A DNA stretch of 64,000 nt from Pseudomonadota bacterium. Lineage in GTDB: Bacteria; Pseudomonadota; Gammaproteobacteria; Burkholderiales; Ferrovaceae. Below are positions 32,649 through 42,081 of this stretch, piece by piece. Under the pieces are notes generated by a model that saw nothing but the letters and a program-made list of their open reading frames with translations, made no database searches and was not told the DNA's origin. How positions within the stretch are numbered: position 1 is the stretch's first letter; each line of letters begins with the position of its first letter. The stretch spans positions 62,001 through 126,000 of the forward strand of contig JAJZBQ010000005.1 in assembly GCA_021798835.1 (NCBI GenBank), given 5' to 3'. The position numbers were made by a program, and so were the translations under genes.

Positions 32649-33620
32649 TTGAGCTTTGATTCCCTTAAACACCTGATGGCCGATGACCTGGCCACCCTGG
32701 ACGATGTCATTCGTCATCACCTCCATTCTGATGTGGTGTTGGTACGCCAGGTAGCCGAATATCTGATCCACAGCGGCGGAAAACGTCTGCGTCCGCTGTT
32801 ATTGTTACTGTGTACTCGGGCACTGGGATACACCGGACAGCATCAACATGTACTCGCGGCCGTAGTCGAATTCATCCATACCGCCACCCTGCTGCACGAT
32901 GACGTTGTCGACAAATCCGAGTTGCGTCGCGGGCAAAAAACCGCCAATACACTGTTTGGCAACGAAGCCAGTGTACTGGTCGGGGACTTCATTTACTCCC
33001 GCGCATTTCAAATGATGGTGTCGGTCAACGATATGCGCGTGATGACCGTCCTGGCAGATGCTACCAATGTCATTGCCGAAGGAGAAGTACTCCAATTACT
33101 CAACTGCCACGATCCCGATGTGGATGAAACGCGCTACCTCCAGGTCATCCGCTATAAAACCGCCAAACTCTTTGAAGCCGCCACCCGTCTGGCGGCCATT
33201 CTGGGGGGGCTTTCACCGGAAGCAGAAGCCCATCTGGCGGCCTTCGGAGGAGAGTTGGGAACTGCTTTCCAGATCGTCGACGACATTCTGGACTACTCGG
33301 GTGATCTGAATACCATCGGAAAAAATCTTGGCGATGATCTCGCAGAAGGTAAAGCCACGCTTCCCCTCATTCGTGCCCTGCAACAAGCCGATCCACATCA
33401 GGCGATTCTGCTGCGCCAAGCCATTGAATCCGGTGGGACCATTGCCATGGAGGATGTCGCGCAGATCATTCACGCCAGTGGCGCTCTGGACTATGCCCGC
33501 GAACGGGCTTGGCAGTTTAGCCACAGCGCACTGGCTCATCTGGATGCCGCCTTACCGCCTTCACCTCATCGGGATGCCCTGCACCAACTGACCAAGTTGG
33601 CGGCTCAGCGCCAGCAGTAG
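32649..33620 (+). CDS. ispB: Octaprenyl diphosphate synthase
   Basis: 323 residues. The two Asp-rich motifs are LLHDDVVDKSELRRG and QIVDDILDYSGD; GGKRLRPLLLLL is the isopentenyl diphosphate-binding segment and GKNLGDDLAEGKATLPLI the conserved C-terminal motif. It builds the polyprenyl side chain of ubiquinone in the cytoplasm. The start is TTG at 32649, which lines up with family N-termini; an ATG at 32676 is possible. A tetraloop terminator follows about 100 bases downstream. Confidence 0.95.
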   Translation: MSFDSLKHLMADDLATLDDVIRHHLHSDVVLVRQVAEYLIHSGGKRLRPLLLLLCTRALGYTGQHQHVLAAVVEFIHTATLLHDDVVDKSELRRGQKTANTLFGNEASVLVGDFIYSRAFQMMVSVNDMRVMTVLADATNVIAEGEVLQLLNCHDPDVDETRYLQVIRYKTAKLFEAATRLAAILGGLSPEAEAHLAAFGGELGTAFQIVDDILDYSGDLNTIGKNLGDDLAEGKATLPLIRALQQADPHQAILLRQAIESGGTIAMEDVAQIIHASGALDYARERAWQFSHSALAHLDAALPPSPHRDALHQLTKLAAQRQQ

Positions 33621-33716
33621 TAATCAAAATCACTCTTAAGCCAGCATTAAGGTCGGTATGGTGTAATGCTCCCGTGTTCTCCGGAATGTTGTGTCGTAAG
33701 TTTATTTCCCCTTAAG

Positions 33717-33741
33717 GTGGCCTTCGGGCCACTATTTTTTT
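33717..33741 (+). terminator. Intrinsic terminator after ispB
   Basis: GTGGCC-TTCG-GGCCAC followed by TATTTTTTT: six GC-rich base pairs with a stable TTCG loop. It lies about 100 bases after the ispB stop. The space between has no gene I can support; a short untranslated RNA is not excluded. Confidence 0.9.
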
Positions 33742-33820
33742 ACGATGCGCATACTCGACAACGTATCAAAACAACCCCTCCTGACCTAGAATATCCATAC
33801 TGTCCCCATGGGAGTACTCC

Positions 33821-34480
33821 ATGAGATTATTACTGGTGGAAGATGACACACTGTTGGGTGATGGACTTCGTGTTGGCCTGCGACAGGCCGGCTACGCCGT
33901 GGATTGGGTTCAAGATGGACAGTCCGCGCGCCTATCACTTCAATCGGAAAGTTATGACCTGGTCGTACTGGATCTGGGATTACCCAAAATAAATGGCCTG
34001 GAAGTACTCAAATGGCTTCGCAGCCAAAATAACTCCGTATCTGTACTGGTACTCACGGCTCGCGATACCGTAAAAGATCGGATCGTCGGTCTGGATTCCG
34101 GTGCCGATGACTACCTCATCAAACCATTTGATCTGGATGAACTGATCGCTCGTCTGCGCGCCTTATCACGTCGCGGCCGAGGAATCAGTACCCCGCTCTT
34201 GCAACATGGCACCATCACGCTTGACCCTGCTGCTCACCAGGTCAAACGGGAAGGAGAATTCGTCGACCTGTCGTCACGGGAATTTGCCTTGCTCCATCAA
34301 CTACTACTCAACATGGGACGCGTCCAGACACGCGACCAACTGGAAAGTCATCTCTACGGCTGGGGAGAAGAGGTGGAAAGCAATTCCATTGAGGTACATA
34401 TCCATCATCTACGCAGAAAACTGGGCAGCCAACTGATCCGTACCCTGCGTGGAATCGGATATGTCATTGACAAGCCCTGA
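33821..34480 (+). CDS. OmpR-family response regulator (QseB/TctD-like)
   Basis: 219 residues. Receiver domain 1-115: LLVEDDTLLGDGLRVGLRQAGYAVDW, phospho-acceptor Asp in LVVLDLGLPKINGLEVLKWLR, and conserved Thr/Ser and Lys in VLTARDTVKDRIVGLDSGADDYLIKPFDLDEL. A winged-helix DNA-binding domain follows (LSSREFALLHQLLLNMGRVQTRDQLESHLYGW ... VEVHIHHLRRKLG). The kinase gene begins six bases downstream. The pair resembles QseBC/PmrAB-type systems; the signal is unknown. Confidence 0.92.
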   Translation: MRLLLVEDDTLLGDGLRVGLRQAGYAVDWVQDGQSARLSLQSESYDLVVLDLGLPKINGLEVLKWLRSQNNSVSVLVLTARDTVKDRIVGLDSGADDYLIKPFDLDELIARLRALSRRGRGISTPLLQHGTITLDPAAHQVKREGEFVDLSSREFALLHQLLLNMGRVQTRDQLESHLYGWGEEVESNSIEVHIHHLRRKLGSQLIRTLRGIGYVIDKP

Positions 34481-34486
34481 CCATCC

Positions 34487-35857
34487 ATGTCTTCCCTCCG
34501 TCGTCGCCTCCTGCTCACTCTTCTGATCGGCATGACCCTGCTGTTGAGCCTGGTGGTCATTTTTGATCATCGCGCCACCCGTCAGGAGCTGGACGCTCTG
34601 TTCGATGCCCAATTGGCCGAATCTGCTCATGTCCTGCTGGGCATTGCCGAACGCAACCTCACCGAACGCATCGAACATGGCATCAACGACGAATCTCCGA
34701 TCATCCATGAGTACGAACAAACCATGGTCTACCAGGTCTGGAACCACGACACTCTGGTCCTGCGTACCAATACGGCTCCAGGAACCCTGATGGGAGCCTC
34801 GACGTCCCCCGGATTTTCCACCATCCGCATCGGTGAACGTCGCTGGAGACTGCTGGTACTGTGGGACTCTACCCACGAACTGATGATCCAGATCGCAGAA
34901 CCCATGCGCAGTCGCGAACGGCTAGCCCGACAGATCGTTATCAACATGCTTCTCCCCTCCATGGCCTTGGCTATTCCCCTGGTCCCCTTCCTGGTCTGGT
35001 TCATGGTCAATACCGGTTTGCGCCCCCTGAGACAATTGAGACGCGCCGTAGTCCAGCGTTCTGCCGATCAATTGGAACCCCTCGCAGAAGCCACGGTCCC
35101 TTTGGAAATTCAACCATTGATCGGGGCACTCAATGATCTGTTCCGCCGCCTTCGACACTCCATCGAATCGGAACGCCGTTTCACTGCAGATGCGGCCCAT
35201 GAACTGCGTACTCCGCTGGCCGCATTGCGCACCCAAACGCAAGTCGCCCTGCGCTGCACCGATGATGAAGAACGTCAACATGCGTTACATCAAGTACAGA
35301 CCGGCATTGAGCGCGCCACCCACTTACTTGAACAATTGCTCACATTAGCCCGTATCGACCCTGAAGAATCGGGGATGTGCCATAGCCTGATCCTGATTCA
35401 TTCTCTGGCAGCGGAAGCATTGGCCTTTTCTTCCTCATTGGCAGAAGCAAAGAAAATCGAGTTGATCCTGAAAGGGGACTCTACCCTGCGCGTCATCGGA
35501 CATGCCGGACATTTATCCATCCTGTTGCGCAATCTCATTGATAATGCCATTCGCTACAGTCCATCACGCAGTACGGTGATGATCCAATTGCAATCCAATG
35601 CTGATCATGAAACGATGCTCATCGTCACCGACAATGGCCCTGGAATCCCCGATGAAGAAAAAAACCGGGTGATGGAACGGTTCTACCGGATATCAGGAAA
35701 TGGTCAGCAAGGGACCGGACTGGGACTGTCCATTGTCCAGCGCATTGCCAGTCACCATCACGCCAAACTCACGCTGGAAGACAACCCCATGCCCACGCAG
35801 AGCGGACTGACGGTACGGGTGGTATTCCCCAAATTACCCAGCCTCGCTCTCGAATGA
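34487..35857 (+). CDS. Sensor histidine kinase (QseC-like)
   Basis: 456 residues. Two membrane helices (about 8-26 and 155-177) enclose a periplasmic sensor region of about 130 residues. A HAMP-like linker leads to the H-box RRFTADAAHELRTPLAALRTQ, the N-box LLRNLIDNAIRYSPS, the G1 box VTDNGPGIP and the G2 box GTGLGLSIVQRIA. It phosphorylates the adjacent regulator. The last 24 bases overlap recX, which runs the other way. Signal specificity cannot be read from the sequence. Confidence 0.93.
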   Translation: MSSLRRRLLLTLLIGMTLLLSLVVIFDHRATRQELDALFDAQLAESAHVLLGIAERNLTERIEHGINDESPIIHEYEQTMVYQVWNHDTLVLRTNTAPGTLMGASTSPGFSTIRIGERRWRLLVLWDSTHELMIQIAEPMRSRERLARQIVINMLLPSMALAIPLVPFLVWFMVNTGLRPLRQLRRAVVQRSADQLEPLAEATVPLEIQPLIGALNDLFRRLRHSIESERRFTADAAHELRTPLAALRTQTQVALRCTDDEERQHALHQVQTGIERATHLLEQLLTLARIDPEESGMCHSLILIHSLAAEALAFSSSLAEAKKIELILKGDSTLRVIGHAGHLSILLRNLIDNAIRYSPSRSTVMIQLQSNADHETMLIVTDNGPGIPDEEKNRVMERFYRISGNGQQGTGLGLSIVQRIASHHHAKLTLEDNPMPTQSGLTVRVVFPKLPSLALE

Positions 35858-36280
35858 GGGAGGCACCATCAACACCTGACGAATCGTCTCAGCGCCAAAC
35901 CCTCGGTTGCCAAGATAGCGAATCTGTCGCAGCCGCTCCTCCGCCGTGATAGGCCATTGAGGAAAGCGCCGATCACGAACTCTGCGTGCAACTTCCAATT
36001 CATGCCGAAGGGCTTCCTCCAGTACTGGGCGCGCCAATTCTGCATCAATGCCGTGCTGACGCAAATCATGCCGCAAACGTTGCACACCATGTCCACGCGC
36101 CGCACGACGCTGTAAAGATTCCGCCACGCGGCGGTCGGACAGATATCCTTCACGCTCAAGGCGATCAAGCAAAGCCTCACACTCCTCCGCCGGAATATCT
36201 GCCAATCGTTGCCGTATATCCCAGCGGGAACGCTCGCGTTGGGCCAACCAACGCAGAGCGCGCTGATAAGGATCGCTCAT
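35834..36280 (-). CDS. recX: RecX, RecA regulator
   Basis: 148 residues of tandem helix-turn-helix-like repeats, beginning [25 protein letters not shown] and [37 protein letters not shown]. RecX inhibits RecA filament growth. It overlaps recA by an ATGA, so it is translationally coupled and shares the SOS promoter. Its 3' end overlaps the histidine kinase gene. Confidence 0.93.
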   Translation of the reverse strand: MSDPYQRALRWLAQRERSRWDIRQRLADIPAEECEALLDRLEREGYLSDRRVAESLQRRAARGHGVQRLRHDLRQHGIDAELARPVLEEALRHELEVARRVRDRRFPQWPITAEERLRQIRYLGNRGFGAETIRQVLMVPPSFESEAG

Positions 36281-37296
36281 GCCTCCTCAGGTTCGCCCAG
36301 CGGCATCTCCAAACCACCAGATGAACGGATCTTGGCCTCTATCTCCTGAGCCACCTCAGGATGTTCTCGCAAGTACAATCGGGTATTGTCCTTTCCCTGA
36401 CCAATCTTGTCACCGTTGTAGGCATACCACGCACCAGATTTCTCGATGATTTTGGCAAGAACTCCCAGTTCGATGATTTCCCCTTCACGGGAAATACCCT
36501 CTCCATAGAGAATATCGAAATCGGCCACCTTGAATGGGGGAGAAACCTTGTTTTTGACTACCTTGACCCGGGTTTCATTGCCAACAATTTCATCGCCACG
36601 CTTGATGGATCCCACACGACGGATATCCAAACGCACCGAAGCATAGAATTTCAACGCATTCCCTCCCGTGGTGGTTTCGGGATTACCGAACATCACACCG
36701 ATCTTGAGACGAATCTGATTGATAAAAATCACCAATGCATTGGAACGTTTGATATTTCCCGTCAGTTTGCGCAGCGCTTGGGACATCAGGCGGGCATGTA
36801 GTCCAACATGGGAATCTCCCATCTCCCCTTCGATTTCGGCGCGCGGGGTCAACGCTGCCACCGAGTCGATGACCACAATATCCACCGACCCTGAACGCAC
36901 CAACATATCGGCAATCTCAAGCGCCTGCTCACCCGTGTCAGGCTGTGAGATTAGCAAATCGCCAACATTGACCCCCAACTTTCGCGCATACACCGGATCG
37001 AGCGCATGTTCAGCATCGATGAATGCCGCTACCCCCCCTGCTTTCTGCATTTCCGCAATGACCTGCAAGGTCAGGGTGGTCTTTCCGGAAGATTCCGGAC
37101 CATAAATTTCAACGATACGCCCTCGCGGCAAGCCTCCCACTCCCAACGCCATATCCAACCCCAGTGATCCCGTAGAAATCACCTCGATATCACCAGCGCC
37201 GCTTTTTTCCCCGAGGCGCATCACCGTTCCCTTGCCAAACTGTTTTTCAATTTGCGCCAGTGCAGCGGACAACGCTTTACTCTTATGCTCTTCCAT
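36277..37296 (-). CDS. recA: RecA recombinase
   Basis: About 339 residues from [29 protein letters not shown]; the open frame extends 12 codons upstream without support. The Walker A motif is [10 protein letters not shown], Walker B lies in [12 protein letters not shown], and the L2 loop and ATP cap region [30 protein letters not shown] are intact. It forms filaments for strand exchange and stimulates LexA cleavage. The GAGGAAC Shine-Dalgarno precedes this ATG. Damage induction is expected from the LexA box about 115 bases upstream. Confidence 0.98.
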   Translation of the reverse strand: MEEHKSKALSAALAQIEKQFGKGTVMRLGEKSGAGDIEVISTGSLGLDMALGVGGLPRGRIVEIYGPESSGKTTLTLQVIAEMQKAGGVAAFIDAEHALDPVYARKLGVNVGDLLISQPDTGEQALEIADMLVRSGSVDIVVIDSVAALTPRAEIEGEMGDSHVGLHARLMSQALRKLTGNIKRSNALVIFINQIRLKIGVMFGNPETTTGGNALKFYASVRLDIRRVGSIKRGDEIVGNETRVKVVKNKVSPPFKVADFDILYGEGISREGEIIELGVLAKIIEKSGAWYAYNGDKIGQGKDNTRLYLREHPEVAQEIEAKIRSSGGLEMPLGEPEEA

Positions 37297-37410
37297 AGTG
37301 TTCCTCTGTGGATTGACTAACCCCGCTATCATGACGAGATTATGCCGGTGATTGTAACTGGGAGTCCATTGATCAAGGCAACTCTTTTATTGACCCAACT
37401 CGGCAATATA

Positions 37411-37426
37411 CTGTAATTATATACAG
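37411..37426 (-). promoter_or_regulatory. LexA box upstream of recA
   Basis: CTGT-N8-ACAG, near-identical in its TATATAATTA-type core to the box before lexA (31903-31918). On the minus strand the core contains TATAAT, so LexA would cover the -10 element of the recA-recX promoter. Confidence 0.88.
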
Positions 37427-37451
37427 CACCGAAAAAACGTCAAGTATTGCT

Positions 37452-37970
37452 TCAGGCGAAGCAAGCACGCTGAACACGTTGTGTAGCCCCAACCATGGCG
37501 CTACACAACGCCAGACTACGAACTCTGCTGCGGTCACCGGAAAAGTGCTGCGTCACACTCTCCACATACCCGTCCCACGCCCACCCCAGACAAACCATTC
37601 CCACCGGTTTGTTTGTGGTCCCTCCCCCAGGCCCCGCTATCCCGCTGATCGCCACGGCCATCTGTGCCTGACTGCGTTGTCGTGCGGACTCAGCCATGGC
37701 ACAGACCACCGCTTCGCTCACGGCTCCATGTACCTCGATCATCTCTGCCGGAACGCCCAACAACTGAATTTTACTTGCGTTACTATAAGTTACCCATCCA
37801 CATGAAAACCACGCTGATGCGCCTGGAACTTCAGTCATCAACCCGGCCAACATCCCGCCGGTACACGACTCGGCCGTGGCCAGCATCCAGCCACAGCGAG
37901 CCAATGTCTGTCCAAGTTGTCGCGCCAGATCGACCAATTTCTTGTGCGTATCCCCTTCAAGACAATCCAT
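37452..37970 (-). CDS. pncC: Nicotinamide-nucleotide amidase (CinA C-terminal type)
   Basis: 172 residues. WMLATAESCTGGMLAGLMTEVPGASAWFSCGWVTYSNASKIQLLGV and AVSEAVVCAMAESARQRSQAQMAVAISGIAGPGGGTTNKPVG match the stand-alone CinA C-terminal family; the Ser and Lys/Thr of ESCTGG and the second motif form the active site. It converts nicotinamide mononucleotide to nicotinic acid mononucleotide in pyridine nucleotide recycling. The ATG at 37970 (GGGG six bases upstream) is within pgpA; a GTG at 37982 is an alternative. It is the last gene of the rib-nusB-thiL-pgpA operon. Confidence 0.93.
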   Translation of the reverse strand: MDCLEGDTHKKLVDLARQLGQTLARCGWMLATAESCTGGMLAGLMTEVPGASAWFSCGWVTYSNASKIQLLGVPAEMIEVHGAVSEAVVCAMAESARQRSQAQMAVAISGIAGPGGGTTNKPVGMVCLGWAWDGYVESVTQHFSGDRSRVRSLALCSAMVGATQRVQRACFA

Positions 37971-38445
37971 GAACAACCCCACGCAAATGCCACAAAATCC
38001 ATATCGCCATCAGAGAGGCCAACCCATCGTCAAGCATGATACCCCAACCCCCATGTACCCTGCGATCAACCCAACCAATGGGAAATGGCTTCCAGATATC
38101 AAAAATCCGAAACAGTGCCCAACCGAGCCCCCAACCAAGAATGTTGGCAGGGGCGACCAACAGGACTGCCGCTGTAGCCACGATTTCATCCCACACCACC
38201 GACTTGGGATCCTGGTCACCCAATGCCTGAGCAGTCACATCACAAACCCATACACCAAGCAGAAACAACAACGCCAGTACGCTCCAGGCAACTGGCCAGG
38301 AATAAAGTCGCAACAAAAAAAACAGAGGAAACCCCAACAAACTTCCCACCGTCCCCGGTGCCCATCGTGACAATCCCGCCCCGAAACCGAGTGAAACCCA
38401 ATGTGCGGGGTTCTGCAACATGAAAGCCCAGGTAGGCCGGATCAC
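37957..38445 (-). CDS. pgpA: Phosphatidylglycerophosphatase A
   Basis: 162 residues, membrane protein. GFGAGLSRWAPGTVGSLLGFPL, VWDEIVATAAVLL and RIFDIWKPFPIGWVDRRVHGGWGIMLDDGLAS are the PgpA motifs, with the metal-binding Asp/Glu cluster in DPKSVVWDE and LDDG. It removes phosphate from phosphatidylglycerophosphate in phosphatidylglycerol synthesis. The GTG start (GTGA overlap with the thiL stop) has AGGA seven bases upstream. It also overlaps pncC. Confidence 0.94.
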   Translation of the reverse strand: MIRPTWAFMLQNPAHWVSLGFGAGLSRWAPGTVGSLLGFPLFFLLRLYSWPVAWSVLALLFLLGVWVCDVTAQALGDQDPKSVVWDEIVATAAVLLVAPANILGWGLGWALFRIFDIWKPFPIGWVDRRVHGGWGIMLDDGLASLMAIWILWHLRGVVHGLS

Positions 38446-39410
38446 GAAATATCCTGAAAATGATCGAAACCACGCCAGGCCAGTGACATCTCTGCCCCCT
38501 GTGGATCACGTAACAGACGCTGCTTCGGTTCTGCAGTCACCGTTCCAATGCGCGTCAAGGGTACTCCCAACTGTGCGCCCAGTTGAGATAATCCGGATCG
38601 ATGGCACGGTTCCGCCGTAAAACAGAGTTCATAATCTTCCCCTCCCTGCAAAACGCGGCGACACCACTCAACATCCCGCCAGGTTCCGGGTTGGGCAAGA
38701 GACACGGGCAAACACCCCACTTCCAGAACGGCCCCCACTCGTGATGCGGTAACCAAGTGATCCAGATCCGCCAACAAACCATCGGACAGATCAATCGCCG
38801 AATGTGCCACCCCCCGCAAAGCCATTCCCAGTTCGACACGGGGAACCGGCAGTTCGAAACGTTCAAGCGCCAGTTTGCACGCTACCTCAGGCAACTGACA
38901 ACGCCCCAGACGATAGTCCAGCCCCAAAGCCGCATCACCCAACGTACCAGATACCCAGATGTCATCCCCGACGCATGCACCAGAACGACGCAATGCCTGA
39001 CCCTGGGGAACCTCCCCCACCATGGTGACGGCCAACGCCATTGGACCTGCCGTCGTATCACCGCCGATCCAATCCACCTGGTAAGAGGCCAGCGACTGAC
39101 GAAATCCACGGGAAAAAGCCTCGACCCAGGGTTCGTCCATCGTGGGGAGTACCAATCCCAGTAGCGCCCAACGGGGTTGCGCCCCCATGGCTGCAATATC
39201 TGACAAATTGACCGCCGCCGCTTTATACCCCAGGCGCTCCGGCTCCATTTCCATAAAAAAATGCTGCCCCGCCACCAGTAAATCCGTCGTAAGTGCCAAC
39301 TCGGTATCCCGTGACGACGGAACAATCAGCGCCGCATCATCCCCACCCGCCAGGCGAGTATGAAGAACGGGAGGACTGAAGTAGCGCCGAATGAGATCGA
39401 ACTCTCCCAT
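38442..39410 (-). CDS. thiL: Thiamine-monophosphate kinase
   Basis: 322 residues. MGEFDLIRRYF, LAGGDDAALIVPS, LTTDLLVAGQHFF, AAVNLSDIAAMGAQPRWALLGL and IDLSDGLLADLDHL are diagnostic for ThiL (PurM-like fold). It phosphorylates thiamine monophosphate to the diphosphate. It sits between nusB and pgpA in the typical order and overlaps pgpA by four bases. Confidence 0.96.
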   Translation of the reverse strand: MGEFDLIRRYFSPPVLHTRLAGGDDAALIVPSSRDTELALTTDLLVAGQHFFMEMEPERLGYKAAAVNLSDIAAMGAQPRWALLGLVLPTMDEPWVEAFSRGFRQSLASYQVDWIGGDTTAGPMALAVTMVGEVPQGQALRRSGACVGDDIWVSGTLGDAALGLDYRLGRCQLPEVACKLALERFELPVPRVELGMALRGVAHSAIDLSDGLLADLDHLVTASRVGAVLEVGCLPVSLAQPGTWRDVEWCRRVLQGGEDYELCFTAEPCHRSGLSQLGAQLGVPLTRIGTVTAEPKQRLLRDPQGAEMSLAWRGFDHFQDIS

Positions 39411-39413
39411 TCC

Positions 39414-39854
39414 CTACTCGGCAGGAGCCCGCACAGGAACTCGCTCGCCAGGACGTTCGAGCGCAGCCAGTCTGTCGAGTACACCGTTGACATAGCGATG
39501 CCCTTCTGTCCCGCCAAAGCCTTTGGCCAGATCAATGGCTTCGTTGAGGATAACCCGGAAGGGAGTTTCCGGAAAATCGCGGAATTCCACCGCACCGATC
39601 CACAGAATAGCGCGCTCCACCGGGCTTAATTGTGCTGCGGGACGATCCAGAAATGGTGTCAGTCGAGCATCCAGCGCCTCATGGTGATCCAGCACCCCAT
39701 GCAACAAACGTTCCAGAAAACCACGATCAGCCCGCAAAAAATGGGGTTGGAGCGCCAACTGCCCCAGTAACACCGAACAATCGCAGCGATTCATCTGCCA
39801 TTGATAAAGGCCCTGTAGAGCCAACTCACGAGAACGCCGACGCGCTGACTTCAT
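39414..39854 (-). CDS. nusB: Transcription antitermination factor NusB
   Basis: 146 residues, all helical. RRRSRELALQGLYQWQMN, ALDARLTPFLDRPAAQLSPVERAILWIGAVEF and VILNEAIDLAKGFGGTEGHRYVNGVLDRLA are the NusB signature. With NusE (S10) it binds boxA in rRNA transcripts. It overlaps ribH by an ATGA and precedes thiL by three bases. Confidence 0.96.
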   Translation of the reverse strand: MKSARRRSRELALQGLYQWQMNRCDCSVLLGQLALQPHFLRADRGFLERLLHGVLDHHEALDARLTPFLDRPAAQLSPVERAILWIGAVEFRDFPETPFRVILNEAIDLAKGFGGTEGHRYVNGVLDRLAALERPGERVPVRAPAE

Positions 39855-40336
39855 AAATCTCCACCTCGCCGTATCTCATCCAGCAATCGCGCCATTTCAA
39901 TCGCCGCCAGCGCACAATCCTGCCCTTTATGCTCAGCCCGAGCAAATGCCTGAGCATCGTTCTCCGTGGTCAGCACCCCATTGGCGATAGGAATTCCAGT
40001 GGCCAATTGTACCGCCGTAATCCCCGCTGCCGACTCATCCGCCACGATCTGAAAGTGATAAGTATCGCCACGAACCACGCATCCCAAAGCGATCAGCGCA
40101 TGAAAACGACCCGTTTCAGCCAGCACCTTGAGGGTCAAAGGAAGTTCCAGGGCCCCAGGCACACGCAAAACAGGAATATCCGCTTCGGCCACCCCACGAC
40201 TGATCAATGCTTTTCCCGTCGCAGCCAATAATTGCTCACCGATCGCTTCGTTGAAGCGGGCCAGCACGATGGCCACCCGCAACCCACGGCCATCACAAGC
40301 AATATCCGCCATACTGGTATTCCATGGCCTATTCAT
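39851..40336 (-). CDS. ribH: 6,7-dimethyl-8-ribityllumazine synthase
   Basis: 153-161 residues depending on start. VAIVLARFNEAIGEQLLAA, VPGALELPLTLKVLA, ALGCVVRGDTYHFQIVADESAAGI and GVLTTENDAQAFARA are the lumazine synthase motifs, the His of TYHF being catalytic. It condenses the ribityl pyrimidine with dihydroxybutanone phosphate from RibB. The start given overlaps the ribBX stop (ATGAATAG); an ATG at 40312 gives a more typical N-terminus. Neither has a clear Shine-Dalgarno. Confidence 0.95.
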   Translation of the reverse strand: MNRPWNTSMADIACDGRGLRVAIVLARFNEAIGEQLLAATGKALISRGVAEADIPVLRVPGALELPLTLKVLAETGRFHALIALGCVVRGDTYHFQIVADESAAGITAVQLATGIPIANGVLTTENDAQAFARAEHKGQDCALAAIEMARLLDEIRRGGDL

Positions 40337-41465
40337 CGGGTGTGACATAACCGGTAACCTCCAATCCAAATCCCGCCATACTGGGCATCTTGCGTTGCCG
40401 CGATAACAATCGCATGCGCCCGACCCCCACGGCTTTCAATATCTGTGCACCCACGCCATGTAGCCTGGGATCCCATTTGCGACTCAACTCGTCCGTCTGT
40501 GCCGTTCCAGACACCCAGGCCACCAGATCCTGTGCCTGATCCTGACCATGCAGCAATACCAGGACTCCGTTACCATGATCAACAATTCTGGTCAGTGCCT
40601 CATGCAATCCAAACGCATGGCGATCCCGCCCATCGTCGAGAGAATCGGTCACCGAAAAAGGCTGGTGAACCCTAACCATCGCCTCCTGCTGCGCTTGCAC
40701 CACGCCGTAAACCAAGGCCAGATGGGTGGTATTGGCCACCCCATCATAGAACGCACGAACCTCGAATAATCCCTGGGGCAAAGTCAATGAACGTACGGCA
40801 ACAGATTCCACCAAGCATTCCGTATGACTGCGATAACGAATCAAATCGGCAATGGACCCTACTTTCAGGCCATGCTCTCGGGCGAACGGAACCAGATCCG
40901 GAAGACGCGCCATTTCCCCATCATCCTTGAGAATCTCACAGATCACAGCCGCCGGCTCAAAACCCGCCAACTGAGCCAGATCACAACCCGCCTCGGTGTG
41001 TCCAGCGCGAATCAACACTCCTCCACGACGCGCCATGAGAGGAAAAATATGCCCGGGCTGAACCAGGTCTTCGGGCCGTGCAAAACGCGCCACGGCTGCC
41101 TGCACCGTGCGCGCACGATCGGCCGCTGAAATTCCGGTCGTCACACCTTGAGCAGCTTCGATGGACACCGTGAAATTAGTGGTCAAAGGTGAACGATTAT
41201 CACTCACCATGAGCGGTAGATTCAACTGCTGACATCGCGCTTCGGTGAGTGTCAGGCAAATCAGGCCGCGCCCGTAGCGTGCCATGAAATTGATGGCTTC
41301 CGGCGTAATACATTCAGCAGCCATGATCAAATCGCCTTCGTTTTCGCGATCCTCATCGTCTACCAGTACTACCATACGCCCAGCACGAATTTCGGCGACC
41401 AGTTCCTCTGTCGAGGCCAACAAGCCAATCGTCACGCCACTGTTCTCCGCCGTAAAACCGACCAT
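40329..41465 (-). CDS. RibB fused to degenerate GTP cyclohydrolase II domain (RibBX-like)
   Basis: About 378 residues from MVGFTAENS. The N-terminal domain is complete 3,4-dihydroxy-2-butanone 4-phosphate synthase ([48 protein letters not shown]). The C-terminal domain keeps the RibA-like fold, but the zinc segment that in active GTP cyclohydrolase II carries three Cys reads [22 protein letters not shown], without any Cys. This matches the RibBX architecture of many proteobacteria, where the cyclohydrolase half is inactive and true RibA is encoded elsewhere. It starts one base after the ribE stop. Confidence 0.9.
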   Translation of the reverse strand: MVGFTAENSGVTIGLLASTEELVAEIRAGRMVVLVDDEDRENEGDLIMAAECITPEAINFMARYGRGLICLTLTEARCQQLNLPLMVSDNRSPLTTNFTVSIEAAQGVTTGISAADRARTVQAAVARFARPEDLVQPGHIFPLMARRGGVLIRAGHTEAGCDLAQLAGFEPAAVICEILKDDGEMARLPDLVPFAREHGLKVGSIADLIRYRSHTECLVESVAVRSLTLPQGLFEVRAFYDGVANTTHLALVYGVVQAQQEAMVRVHQPFSVTDSLDDGRDRHAFGLHEALTRIVDHGNGVLVLLHGQDQAQDLVAWVSGTAQTDELSRKWDPRLHGVGAQILKAVGVGRMRLLSRQRKMPSMAGFGLEVTGYVTPDE

Positions 41466-41466
41466 T

Positions 41467-42081
41467 CTACTCCAGGACAGACGATGTCGTGAGCGACGAC
41501 CATTCCCGCGACCGTTCGGCATAACGGGCCAACACATCCACTTCGAGATTCACCGCACAACCCGGCTTCAGTTCCCCCAGGGTCGTCACCCGCTGTGTGT
41601 GAGGAATCAGGTTGACGGAAAAGCACCGGCCTTCCAATGCATTGATGGTAAGACTGACCCCGTGCACCGTCACCGATCCCTTGACCGCAATATAACGCGG
41701 CAAATCCCCAGGCGCTTCCACCTCCAACCTCACACTCTCGCCACAAGGATCAAAACGACGTACTACGCCCACGCCATCCACATGACCACTGACCCAATGA
41801 CCGCCCAGCGCATCTCCCAGGCACAGCGCAGGTTCCAAATTGACTCGCTGACCCAGCACCCAACCCGTCGTGCCATCCAGAGTCAGACGCGATACATCAG
41901 CACTGAAACTGCGCCCCTCCCGCTGAATCACGGTCAGACACACACCATTCACCGCAATGGAATCTCCCTGACGGATCTGCTCCATGGGCAGATCCGCCGT
42001 ACCAAAAGTCATACGCAATCCTTGAGCCAACGGCTCCAGACTGATGATGCGTCCCACTGCCTGTACGATTCCAGTAAACAT
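41467..42081 (-). CDS. ribE: Riboflavin synthase alpha chain
   Basis: 204 residues in two homologous lumazine-binding halves. [24 protein letters not shown] and [14 protein letters not shown] open the first; [15 protein letters not shown] and [17 protein letters not shown] the second. It dismutates two lumazine molecules to riboflavin. The ATG directly follows the ribD stop, and ribBX starts one base after its own stop. No FMN riboswitch is seen in front of this operon. Confidence 0.96.
   Translation of the reverse strand: MFTGIVQAVGRIISLEPLAQGLRMTFGTADLPMEQIRQGDSIAVNGVCLTVIQREGRSFSADVSRLTLDGTTGWVLGQRVNLEPALCLGDALGGHWVSGHVDGVGVVRRFDPCGESVRLEVEAPGDLPRYIAVKGSVTVHGVSLTINALEGRCFSVNLIPHTQRVTTLGELKPGCAVNLEVDVLARYAERSREWSSLTTSSVLE

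Noticed and set aside
33621..33716. Possible small RNA between ispB and its terminator
   Set aside because: No convincing promoter; more simply the 3' untranslated region of ispB.
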